From Peptoanaerobacter stomatis (lineage in GTDB: Bacteria; Bacillota; Clostridia; Peptostreptococcales; Filifactoraceae): a DNA stretch of 64,000 nucleotides. The notes beneath the pieces are model-generated. The model did not search any database and was not told where the DNA came from. It was given only the letters and a program-made list of their open reading frames with translations. Every line of letters starts with the position of its first letter. Position 1 is the first letter of the stretch. The stretch is taken from positions 398,724 through 462,723 of the forward strand of contig NZ_JH815225.1 in the NCBI RefSeq assembly GCF_000238095.2. Reading direction: 5' to 3'. Both the position numbers and the translations under genes were made by a program. Positions 57,518 through 64,000 of the stretch are shown here, piece after piece.

Positions 57518-57736
57518 CTATATTTGTATAGAGCAATCTTTTTCTATTTTTCTGCATATGTCATTAGCCTTTTGAACTATATCATCAAATCTGTCATCAT
57601 CTGCATCTATAGTTATTTTTTGCATCACAAAACTTATACTTGCCTCATTTACTCCATCTAATTTATTGATTTCTTCTTCCATTTTATTAGCACAATTTGC
57701 ACAATCCAAGTTATTAATTTTAAATTTCTTTTTCAT
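57518..57736 (-). CDS. Stand-alone heavy-metal-associated (HMA) domain protein
   Basis: 72 residues, one ferredoxin-like HMA domain with the metal-binding pair in NLDCANCANKMEEEINKL (Cys-x-x-Cys at about 11 and 14). It looks like the N-terminal module of a CadA/ZntA ATPase encoded as its own protein, with 155 bases to the ATPase gene and no trace of a broken fusion between them. It may deliver or sense metal for the exporter. GGGG precedes the ATG. Confidence 0.9.
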   Translation of the reverse strand: MKKKFKINNLDCANCANKMEEEINKLDGVNEASISFVMQKITIDADDDRFDDIVQKANDICRKIEKDCSIQI

Positions 57737-57777
57737 TTTAATTATCCCCTTTTTTATTTTTAATAATTTTGCTAAAA

Positions 57778-58203
57778 CTACTCTTGTATATGCTCAAGAC
57801 CATTATCTATAATCTTTCTTATATGGTCATCTGACAAAGAATAAAATATTATCTTACCCTCACGCCTATGCTTTACAAGTTTGCTTTGTTTTAAAAGCCT
57901 TAATTGGTGCGATACAGCTGATTTTGACATACCAAGGATACCAGATAAATCATATACACACATCTCTGACTCAAATAATATGCACAGTATCTTTATCCTC
58001 GTAGAATCTGAAAATATCTTAAATAAGTCCGCCAAATCATATACTTCTTCTTCAACCGGTATCTTATCTTGTATTTGAAGTGACGTTTGTTCATCTATTA
58101 CAAGATACTTTTGCTCTGAGGATATATTTTCTTCAAAAATATTTCGTTTTTCATTTAAATCTTTAAAGTTTTTTTCATTTTTTATATTTTCTATTTTTAT
58201 CAT
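57778..58203 (-). CDS. ArsR/SmtB-family metal-responsive repressor (CadC/ZiaR-like)
   Basis: 141 residues with a winged helix. The recognition region is GMSKSAVSHQLRLLKQSKLV. The alpha-5 zinc site is complete: Asp125-x-His127-x10-His138-x2-Glu141. The alpha-3 soft-metal site of CadC (CVC) is reduced to one Cys, Cys82 in EMCVYDLSG, so zinc sensing is more likely than cadmium sensing. The N-terminal 50 residues are an extra charged extension. It heads the HMA-ATPase operon and has its own operator upstream. The SD (GAAAGAAG) is weak. Confidence 0.93.
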   Translation of the reverse strand: MIKIENIKNEKNFKDLNEKRNIFEENISSEQKYLVIDEQTSLQIQDKIPVEEEVYDLADLFKIFSDSTRIKILCILFESEMCVYDLSGILGMSKSAVSHQLRLLKQSKLVKHRREGKIIFYSLSDDHIRKIIDNGLEHIQE

Positions 58204-58213
58204 CTTCTTTCAT

Positions 58214-58269
58214 ATGAACAACTGTTCATTCGTTAATATAAATATATACTATATTTTAAATTTTGTCAA
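58214..58269 (-). promoter_or_regulatory. Promoter and ArsR/SmtB operator of the metal-export operon
   Basis: On the reverse strand the promoter is TTGACA (58269-58264), a 17-base spacer and TATATT (58246-58241). Just downstream, at the expected start site, ATGAACA (58214-58220) and TGTTCAT (58223-58229) form a perfect 7-2-7 inverted repeat, the core of SmtB/CadC operators. Binding there would block transcription until metal is bound. Confidence 0.85.
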
Positions 58270-58320
58270 TAGTATTTCTAAGTTTTTATAGTATATTTTT
58301 CAGTTTAAGCAAATAATATA

Positions 58321-58349
58321 TTTACAAATGTAGTAAAAAACTATATAAT
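58321..58349 (+). promoter_or_regulatory. Promoter for efp
   Basis: TTTACA (58321-58326), a 17-base spacer and TATAAT (58344-58349), about 45 bases before the efp start codon. Confidence 0.7.
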
Positions 58350-58394
58350 ACTAAAGTAAATAAATGAAATAATAATTTATAAGGAGAAATTTTT

Positions 58395-58955
58395 ATGATA
58401 AGTGCAAGTGACTTCAGAAAAGGCGTAACTTTTGAAATGGAAGGTCAACCTTATTTAGTTGTTGATTTCCAACACGTTAAGCCTGGAAAAGGTGCAGCTT
58501 TTGTAAGAACTAAATACAAAAATTTAAAAACAGGTGCAACAAGAGAAGAAGCGTTCAATCCGAGCGACAAGTTTCCTAAAGCACAAATTGAAACTAAGGA
58601 AATGGAATATCTATACAATGATGGGGAATTATACTACTTTATGGATGGAGAAACTTATGAGCAAATACCTCTAAACCATTCACAAGTAGAAGATGCCATA
58701 ACTTTTATGAAAGAAAATGAAAAAGCTCTTATAAGATTTTATCAAGGTCAGGCATTTTCAGTAGAACCTCCTAACTTTGTTGAACTTGTAGTAGTAGAAA
58801 CTGAACCTGGTGTAAAAGGTGATACTGCTACTAATGTTACTAAGGCTGCAACTGTTGAAACAGGCGCTGTAGTACAGGTTCCACTATTTATAGGTGAAGG
58901 CGAAAAAATAAAAATAGACACAAGAACAGGCGAATACTTATCAAGAGTAAACTAA
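58395..58955 (+). CDS. efp: Elongation factor P
   Basis: 186 residues, exact family length. EF-P relieves ribosome stalling at consecutive prolines. Domain I begins [20 protein letters not shown], and the tip loop [16 protein letters not shown] holds the lysine (in PGKGAA) at the position modified or used directly. Domain III ends [18 protein letters not shown] precedes the ATG. It is monocistronic, with a good promoter and a palindromic terminator. Confidence 0.98.
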   Translation: MISASDFRKGVTFEMEGQPYLVVDFQHVKPGKGAAFVRTKYKNLKTGATREEAFNPSDKFPKAQIETKEMEYLYNDGELYYFMDGETYEQIPLNHSQVEDAITFMKENEKALIRFYQGQAFSVEPPNFVELVVVETEPGVKGDTATNVTKAATVETGAVVQVPLFIGEGEKIKIDTRTGEYLSRVN

Positions 58956-58960
58956 ACAAA

Positions 58961-58998
58961 AAAATACTTAGCTTTAAATTTAAAGCTAAGTATTTTTT
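58961..58998. terminator. Bidirectional palindromic terminator after efp
   Basis: AAAATACTTAGCTTTAAA and its exact reverse complement form a 36-bp perfect palindrome (58961-58996) with T or A tracts outside on both sides. It separates convergent efp and the P-loop gene. Confidence 0.85.
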
Positions 58999-59014
58999 AT
59001 TTAACTATTTTTTC

Positions 59015-59428
59015 CTATGCAATTACAAATTTTTCAACTTGTTTTTTTACTTCTTCGTCTTGCAAAGTAGCTGAGATAACTATTTCTGTTTCATATTTAT
59101 TAGATACTTTATCAAGTGCTTCTAAAAAGTCATATAACTTGCTTTCTTCAACATCCACTACTTTAAATAATCCATCTATATATATCTTTTGTATATCATA
59201 ATTAGCTGATGTCATTCCGCATATAAATCCATAAAGCCCATTATATCCTTTAAGTTTTAAATCTTCTGTTGCAACAAGTCTTATGCTTCTGTTTAAAAGA
59301 TGACTATGTTTATCTGTACTTTCAACATAAACAAATGTTCCTCTTACACCTTCTACCGCCTTGTTTGCCTCATCAATCATTACTTTTGTCTTTCCACTAC
59401 CTGCACTTCCTATCAATAGTTTAACCAT
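59015..59428 (-). CDS. Small P-loop protein of unknown function
   Basis: 137 residues from the ATG of MVKLLIGSAGSGKTK, chosen because GGAGG lies 9 bases before it; the longer frame begins before the SD. Walker A is GSAGSGKT at residues 7-14 and a possible Walker B is KIYIDGL near 83. The rest has no domain that I recognise, and the protein is too short for a normal NTPase with a lid or helicase region. Its neighbours, efp and a carboxypeptidase, give no hint of function. Confidence 0.8.
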   Translation of the reverse strand: MVKLLIGSAGSGKTKVMIDEANKAVEGVRGTFVYVESTDKHSHLLNRSIRLVATEDLKLKGYNGLYGFICGMTSANYDIQKIYIDGLFKVVDVEESKLYDFLEALDKVSNKYETEIVISATLQDEEVKKQVEKFVIA

Positions 59429-59566
59429 TGTTAAAGTCCTCCTTAAAAAAATAATTATCAAGCTATAATTAATTAGTTTTTTTTATAATTATTTATATCC
59501 TATTTATAGACTATCATAAAAGAATTAAAATATCAATATATTTTTAATTTGATTTATCAAAAATTA

Positions 59567-60868
59567 TTAAAGCTTTTTATATCTCTTTTTCCTTCTCTTT
59601 CTTTTTATATTTGATCTTATTACTCTCAATACTATAAGCAAAATTACAAAAACTATAATACCTGTTAAAATGTTTCTTTTTATATGATTTGTTTCTTTTG
59701 ACATGATCAATTCCTTTAGGTGCTTGAATGTAAATATGGATTCTACATCGTCTAAGGCAACAAGTTCATATTCTTTTGTATCATCACCTATAGTTATTGT
59801 AGCTTTACCTACTTTTTGTCCTTTTTCTATCGGAAGTTTCAACTCATCAAGTTCTATTTTTTTATCATAAGAAACTTCTGCATCTATAGGCGTTATATAA
59901 GATATATCCTCTGTCACGGCATATTTTAAATTCTTCTGAACGCTGTATTTTATAGCTTCTTTACCCAATTCTTCCATAGCCGATAAAACTTTTACAATTT
60001 TGAAATTGTCAAAACCATAATCCAACAACCTTCTTGAATCTCTAAACACATCATATTCTGTAGTCTTATAAACTACTGCTATCATTCTTATACCGTTTTT
60101 TATCCCTGTTGATGCAAGACACTTTTGAGCCTCTAATGTAAAGCCTGTTTTTATTCCGTCCACTGCGTCATATTTTATAGGTATATATTGATTTTTATAT
60201 ACTATAGGCTCATTTGACCATAAAAATCTGTTTGTATTGTTATATATTCTTTTTTCAGGCGTTTTATCGGTAGGTTCAAGAATTAATATGGGTTCTGCAA
60301 CTATTTTTCTGAAAGTCTCATTTTTCATAGCTTCTCTTGATATAAGCGCCATATCATATACTGTTGTATAATGGTTGTCATCATGCAATCCATGAGGATT
60401 ACTATAATGTGTACCGGTACATCCTATTTCTACTGCCCTTTCATTCATAAGTTTTACAAATTCTTCTACACTTCCTGATATTTCCATAGCCAATAAAACA
60501 GCCACGTCATTGGATGAATGTATTAAAAGTGCTCTAATCAAATCATTTACAGTAAACTCTTCGCCCGGTAATAAATACATTGAACTTCCGTCTACCTGAG
60601 GAAAATCTTGCGGAACAGCTATTTTTTTGTCCAAATCTAATTTTTCAAGTGCCAAAAGTGCGGTCATAACTTTTGTTGTAGAAGCAGGATACATTTTTTT
60701 ATAAGCATTTTTTTCATATAATACTTTTCCAGTTTCATTTTCCATAAGTATGGCAGCCTCACCCGATATTTCTTCTTGTGCAGGAGGGGGCTCTATAGCA
60801 TAAGAAATGTTTTGTATACTCATAAAAATTATGAATAGCAGAAATAAAATCCTATTTTTTAATTTCAT
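59567..60868 (-). CDS. D-alanyl-D-alanine carboxypeptidase (DacF/PBP5-like)
   Basis: 433 residues. A signal peptide covers about 1-24. The S11 peptidase domain has the nucleophile Ser63 in PASTTKVMTALLAL, the SxN box in IHSSNDVAVLLA and KTG in DGIKTGFTLEA. A beta-rich C-terminal domain follows, then one membrane span (TGIIVFVILLIVLRVI) and a basic tail, so it is anchored outside. It trims the terminal D-Ala from pentapeptides. AAAGGA precedes the ATG. It lies downstream of scpB, as in many firmicutes. Confidence 0.94.
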   Translation of the reverse strand: MKLKNRILFLLFIIFMSIQNISYAIEPPPAQEEISGEAAILMENETGKVLYEKNAYKKMYPASTTKVMTALLALEKLDLDKKIAVPQDFPQVDGSSMYLLPGEEFTVNDLIRALLIHSSNDVAVLLAMEISGSVEEFVKLMNERAVEIGCTGTHYSNPHGLHDDNHYTTVYDMALISREAMKNETFRKIVAEPILILEPTDKTPEKRIYNNTNRFLWSNEPIVYKNQYIPIKYDAVDGIKTGFTLEAQKCLASTGIKNGIRMIAVVYKTTEYDVFRDSRRLLDYGFDNFKIVKVLSAMEELGKEAIKYSVQKNLKYAVTEDISYITPIDAEVSYDKKIELDELKLPIEKGQKVGKATITIGDDTKEYELVALDDVESIFTFKHLKELIMSKETNHIKRNILTGIIVFVILLIVLRVIRSNIKRKRRKKRYKKL

Positions 60869-61031
60869 ATGTAAATCCTTTCGTGTATTTATTCATATCT
60901 GTGATATGATTTTAACATTTTATGTGTTTGAAGCTATAATATTTGTTATACAATTATTATAAAATAAAATATGATAAAACCCTATTAATTAAATAACAAT
61001 GTATTGAACTCAATATATTCTATAACAAATA

Positions 61032-61610
61032 TTAATCTTGTTCAACATCTTCTTTTTTCATATTCTCGATATCAGGCAATTCTTTTATTGATGATATGTT
61101 CAAATGCTTTAAAAAAACTTCTGTTGTTTTATATATTATAGGTCTTCCTATTTTATCCAATCTTCCACATTCTTCTATAAGCCCTGCCTCTAAAAGTTTT
61201 GCTATTGTTGCATCGCATTTAACGCCTTTTATCTTCTCAACGAAAGCTTTTGTTGTTGGTTGATTATATGCTATTATCGTCAAGGTTTCTATTGCTGATT
61301 GTGTCAAATTCTTCTTTTTCTTCGGTGAAATCACCTTTTCAAGATATTTAAAATTATCTCTTTTGGCAACAAGTTGATATTTATCTTCCATATGTATTAT
61401 CTCAAGACCGCTGTCAGCTTGAGAATATTTGTTTTTTAATATTTCTATTATATTTTTTATATATTTTTTATCAGCTTTTATATTATTGTTTTTGAATACA
61501 GATATAAGCTCAAAAATATCTACAGGTTCTGAAAAAGTGAACAAAAACGACTCCACTATAGACACTGCTCTATCTGTATCAATATTATTTTGTGTTAATA
61601 AATCTTCCAA
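61032..61610 (-). CDS. scpB: Segregation and condensation protein B
   Basis: 192 residues starting at TTG, 6 bases after GAGG, which overlaps the scpA stop. ScpB is the winged-helix dimer that binds ScpA in the SMC condensin complex for chromosome segregation. The hallmark is NLTQSAIETLTIIAYNQPTT, followed by GLIEECGRLDKIGRPIIYKTT. The distance to scpA is 11 bases, so the two are translationally coupled. Confidence 0.96.
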   Translation of the reverse strand: MEDLLTQNNIDTDRAVSIVESFLFTFSEPVDIFELISVFKNNNIKADKKYIKNIIEILKNKYSQADSGLEIIHMEDKYQLVAKRDNFKYLEKVISPKKKKNLTQSAIETLTIIAYNQPTTKAFVEKIKGVKCDATIAKLLEAGLIEECGRLDKIGRPIIYKTTEVFLKHLNISSIKELPDIENMKKEDVEQD

Positions 61611-61621
61611 AATATACCTCT

Positions 61622-62299
61622 CTAATTATTTGCCAACTTTATAGCTATAGTATCAAAATTATTATGTTGTTTTACATTTATCCTGTTTTCTTTCACTAAA
61701 TGCAAAACCCCAAGCATAGATACTACTTTTTCATCTTTTTTATCATTTTCTACAATATCATCAAAATGGCATTGCTTTTTTTCCTGCATATATTTGTTTA
61801 TATAGTCTATCTTTTCATTGAGCGGTTTTTGTTTTCTTGTAAATCTAAGCTGTTCCTGTTCCTGCTTTTCATTGATTTTTATACTTTTTATCATACTGTC
61901 AATTGTAAGCTTTGAAAAATCAAGTTCTTCCACTGCAAAAATTTCATCAGGTATTTTCTCAAAAAATATACATCCTTCAACATACATTTTTTTAAGTGTT
62001 TCTGATAATTTTTTGTATTTTGCATATTCTTCCAACGACAATACAAGATCATTTTCATCATCTTCATCATGTGATATAAAAAGCATATATCTTGATTTTA
62101 TCTCTATTAATTTACTGGATATATATATGAAATCACTTATCATATCTATATCTTCAACTTCCATCTTGGCTACTGTGTCCAAAAAATCATCGGCTATTTG
62201 ATTAATGGATATCTCACATATATCAAGTTTGTTTTTTTGTATCAGGCTAAGTAAAAGATCCAGCGGACCTTCAAACTTATTTATATTAAGTTTATACAT
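61622..62299 (-). CDS. scpA: Segregation and condensation protein A
   Basis: 225 residues, the kleisin subunit that bridges the two SMC heads. It begins YKLNINKFEGPLDLLLSLIQ, then KLDICEISINQIADDFLD and FIYISSKLIEIKSRYML, all family signatures. It is somewhat shorter at the C-terminus than the 240-260 residues often seen. GAGG precedes the ATG. It lies 7 bases after the S2P-like gene and is followed by scpB. Confidence 0.96.
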   Translation of the reverse strand: MYKLNINKFEGPLDLLLSLIQKNKLDICEISINQIADDFLDTVAKMEVEDIDMISDFIYISSKLIEIKSRYMLFISHDEDDENDLVLSLEEYAKYKKLSETLKKMYVEGCIFFEKIPDEIFAVEELDFSKLTIDSMIKSIKINEKQEQEQLRFTRKQKPLNEKIDYINKYMQEKKQCHFDDIVENDKKDEKVVSMLGVLHLVKENRINVKQHNNFDTIAIKLANN

Positions 62300-62306
62300 T
62301 TTTACC

Positions 62307-62915
62307 TCAAGTAAGTAGATTCACAATCATAACTAAAACAGTATATATAGGTTTTATAACATAAGATGCTAAATTTGTAAACATCAAAAGCATTATTATA
62401 ATAAGTGAATATCTTTCAAGTTTTCTAAGTTCCATACTCATTTTCAAAGGCAATATCTGCAACAAAAAATAATAACCTGCAAGCGGAGGTATAGGTAGCA
62501 GACAAAACGCACCGAGTGATAAATTAACAGCTACAACATAGTCAAGCACCACATAAAGCTCATTAAAATTTATCCCTATAAATACGAGCAATTTCTGTAT
62601 CCAAATAACAATAACTGCCACAAACACATTCATAATAGTACCTGACACAAAGTAAAGTGCCAAGCCCAAACGTCTATTCTTAAACTCTCTATCATTTATA
62701 TAAACCGGTTTACTCCAACCGAAACCTACTAAAAACAAAAGTATAAAGCCTACAGCATCCAAATGTGCTCTTGGAGATATAGATAATCTACCACTATGTT
62801 TTTGTGATTTATCCCCCATTAAATAGGCACAAAGTGATTCTGCAAAAGGTCTAAATGTAAGTGCTATCAAAACTGCCGGAAATTTAAGCAGTAATTGAAC
62901 TATATAATTTCCCAT
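62307..62915 (-). CDS. Site-2-protease (M50B)-like membrane protein lacking zinc ligands
   Basis: 202 residues with about five membrane spans. The fold and position match the YwhC-type M50 proteases found upstream of scpAB: LRLSI-type loop SGRLSISPRAHLDAVGFILL, GFGWSKPVYINDREFKN and a final CLLPIPPLAGYYF. However, the family HEFAH motif is replaced by Arg22-Pro-Phe-Ala-Glu26 in IALTFRPFAESLCAYL, and the third ligand Asp of PPLDG is Ala146. All three zinc ligands and the catalytic Glu are gone, so proteolysis is not expected. The frame is intact and the SD (GAGGAG) is good. Confidence 0.88.
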   Translation of the reverse strand: MGNYIVQLLLKFPAVLIALTFRPFAESLCAYLMGDKSQKHSGRLSISPRAHLDAVGFILLFLVGFGWSKPVYINDREFKNRRLGLALYFVSGTIMNVFVAVIVIWIQKLLVFIGINFNELYVVLDYVVAVNLSLGAFCLLPIPPLAGYYFLLQILPLKMSMELRKLERYSLIIIMLLMFTNLASYVIKPIYTVLVMIVNLLT

Positions 62916-63020
62916 AAAAGCTTTTTCTCCTCATATAACTTCAGCTTATAATAAGATAATTTTTTTATACAATACAATATCTACAAGCTATATATGAAAT
63001 TATAACTTGTAGATAATAAA

Positions 63021-64000
63021 TTACTCTATTATTATAGGCAATATCATTGGATTTCTCTTAGTTTTTTCAAACAAGAAATATTTCAAGTTATCTCTGACAG
63101 CATTTTTTATAAAACTCCATTGTCCGAGGTCTTTTTGATTGAATTGTGTAACGCTTTGAAGAACTATCTCTTTTATTTCATCTATTAAATCTTCTGATTC
63201 TCTTACATATACAAATCCTCTTGATATTATCTCTATTTTTTCAGATAATTTTTCTATATCTCTAATAGGTAAAACAACTATGATAAGTCCGTCTTCTGAA
63301 AGATGCTTTCTATCTCTTAAAACTATATTTCCTACATCTCCGACACCAAGTCCGTCTACAAGAATATTCCCTGATTGAACCTTTGAAGCAATTTTCGCCT
63401 CATTTTTATCTATTTCAAGCACATCACCATTAGATAATAAAAACGCGTTATCTTCCTCAACACCCATTTTTATCGACATATCTCTATGTTGTATAAGATG
63501 CCTTCTCTCTCCGTGTATAGGTATGAAATACTTAGGTTTTACAAGACTTAGCATCAATTTTAATTCTTCTTGCCTTGCATGACCTGAAACGTGTATTTCA
63601 GAGATTGTATCATAAATTACTTTTGCTCCTCGTTCAAAAAGTTCATTTATAACTTTTGAAACCAGTTTTTCATTTCCAGGTATCGGATGAGCTGAGAATA
63701 CAACAACATCACCTTTTCTTATCTCTATTTGTCTATGCTCCATTTTTGCCATCCTTGTAAGCGCAGACAACGGTTCTCCTTGTGAGCCTGTAGTTATTAT
63801 TACAAGTTCATTATCCTCATATTTATTTATATCTCTCAACTCTATATATGTGTTTTCAGGAATTTTTAAATATCCAAGTTCCGATGCAACGGCAAGAATA
63901 TTAGCCATAGAACGTCCTGAAACGGCAACTTTTCTATGATTTTTGTATGCAGCATCTATTATTTGTTGTAATCTATGAACATTTGATGCAAAAGTTGCTA
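63021..64000 (-). CDS. rnj: Ribonuclease J (partial, N-terminus beyond window)
   Basis: The reverse-strand frame runs from the right edge without a start codon (ATFASNVHRLQQIIDAAY, then VAVSGRSMANIL) to TAA at 63021, covering the C-terminal 325 or so residues. RNase J is a metallo-beta-lactamase/beta-CASP nuclease with 5'-3' exo and endo activity on mRNA and rRNA. Motifs include TTGSQGEPLSALTRMA, FSAHPIPGNE, HVSGHARQEELKLML and IPIHGERRHL. The catalytic HxHxDH motif lies outside the window. The ATG at 63908 is internal and not the start. Confidence 0.96.
   Translation of the reverse strand, partial: ATFASNVHRLQQIIDAAYKNHRKVAVSGRSMANILAVASELGYLKIPENTYIELRDINKYEDNELVIITTGSQGEPLSALTRMAKMEHRQIEIRKGDVVVFSAHPIPGNEKLVSKVINELFERGAKVIYDTISEIHVSGHARQEELKLMLSLVKPKYFIPIHGERRHLIQHRDMSIKMGVEEDNAFLLSNGDVLEIDKNEAKIASKVQSGNILVDGLGVGDVGNIVLRDRKHLSEDGLIIVVLPIRDIEKLSEKIEIISRGFVYVRESEDLIDEIKEIVLQSVTQFNQKDLGQWSFIKNAVRDNLKYFLFEKTKRNPMILPIIIE

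Noticed and set aside
63021-63908. RNase J starting at ATG 63908
   Set aside because: The same frame continues upstream to the window edge with conserved RNase J residues (ATFASNVHRLQQII), so the ATG is internal and the gene is truncated by the edge.

Overview
The window comes from a very AT-rich, low-GC Gram-positive genome. Strong AGGAGG-type Shine-Dalgarno (SD) sites, RNase J, WecG/TagA, SmtB/CadC-type regulation and the L27-Prp processing pair place it in the Firmicutes. A Sec-encoding selD, selA and selB, together with sigma-54 and a glutaminyl-tRNA synthetase, suggest an anaerobic clostridial lineage near Peptostreptococcaceae/Eubacteriales; the exact genus is inference. Nearly everything is chromosomal housekeeping. 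There is no prophage, CRISPR array, rRNA or tRNA, and the only insertion-sequence material is a broken fragment near 50.3 kb.

Layout. 0-5.7 kb: clpP (cut by the left edge), trigger factor, an orphan ATP-grasp ligase, a methyltransferase, a possible 31-codon membrane peptide and gpmA. 5.8-8.8 kb: a two-gene YceG/TelA module. 9.1-13.3 kb: dxr-rseP-ispG (isoprenoid synthesis and membrane proteolysis) and a WecG/TagA glycosyltransferase. 13.6-15.4 kb: an RNase H-like exonuclease and an aldo/keto reductase. 15.6-20.6 kb: selD-selA-VOC-selB, the selenocysteine machinery, where selD itself reads UGA as Sec. 20.7-28.3 kb: an acetyltransferase, glyQS, glnS and cobyrinate amidase. 28.5-35.5 kb: rpoN and the lower glycolytic genes eno, tpiA, pgk and gap, plus a universal stress protein. 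35.7-40.2 kb: pepT, a DUF421 protein, a CNNM/CBS transporter-like protein and an NlpC/P60 hydrolase. 40.4-42 kb: rplU-prp-rpmA, then csbD and a decayed stress-protein gene. 42.3-47.2 kb: a tight tcdA-birA-prmA-rsmE-mtaB operon. 47.6-51.1 kb: a class A PBP, the IS fragment and a glucosaminidase. 51.3-55.1 kb: mglBAC sugar importer. 55.5-58.2 kb: cadC-like regulator, separate HMA protein and P-type ATPase. 58.4-64 kb: efp, a small P-loop protein, a D,D-carboxypeptidase, scpA/scpB, a site-2-protease homologue that has lost its zinc ligands, and RNase J (cut by the right edge).

The observations most worth following up are: (1) three unrelated genes (ATP-grasp, rseP, glyQ) share an 8-bp hairpin, GTATGATA/TATCATAC-type, placed exactly between the SD and the start codon; (2) selD carries an in-frame UGA with a bacterial SECIS-like hairpin; (3) the M50-like gene upstream of scpAB has lost every zinc ligand; (4) imperfect AT-rich palindromes of roughly 75-145 bp recur in at least six intergenic gaps.

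All start choices and motif positions were read by eye. No database search, folding or alignment program was run.
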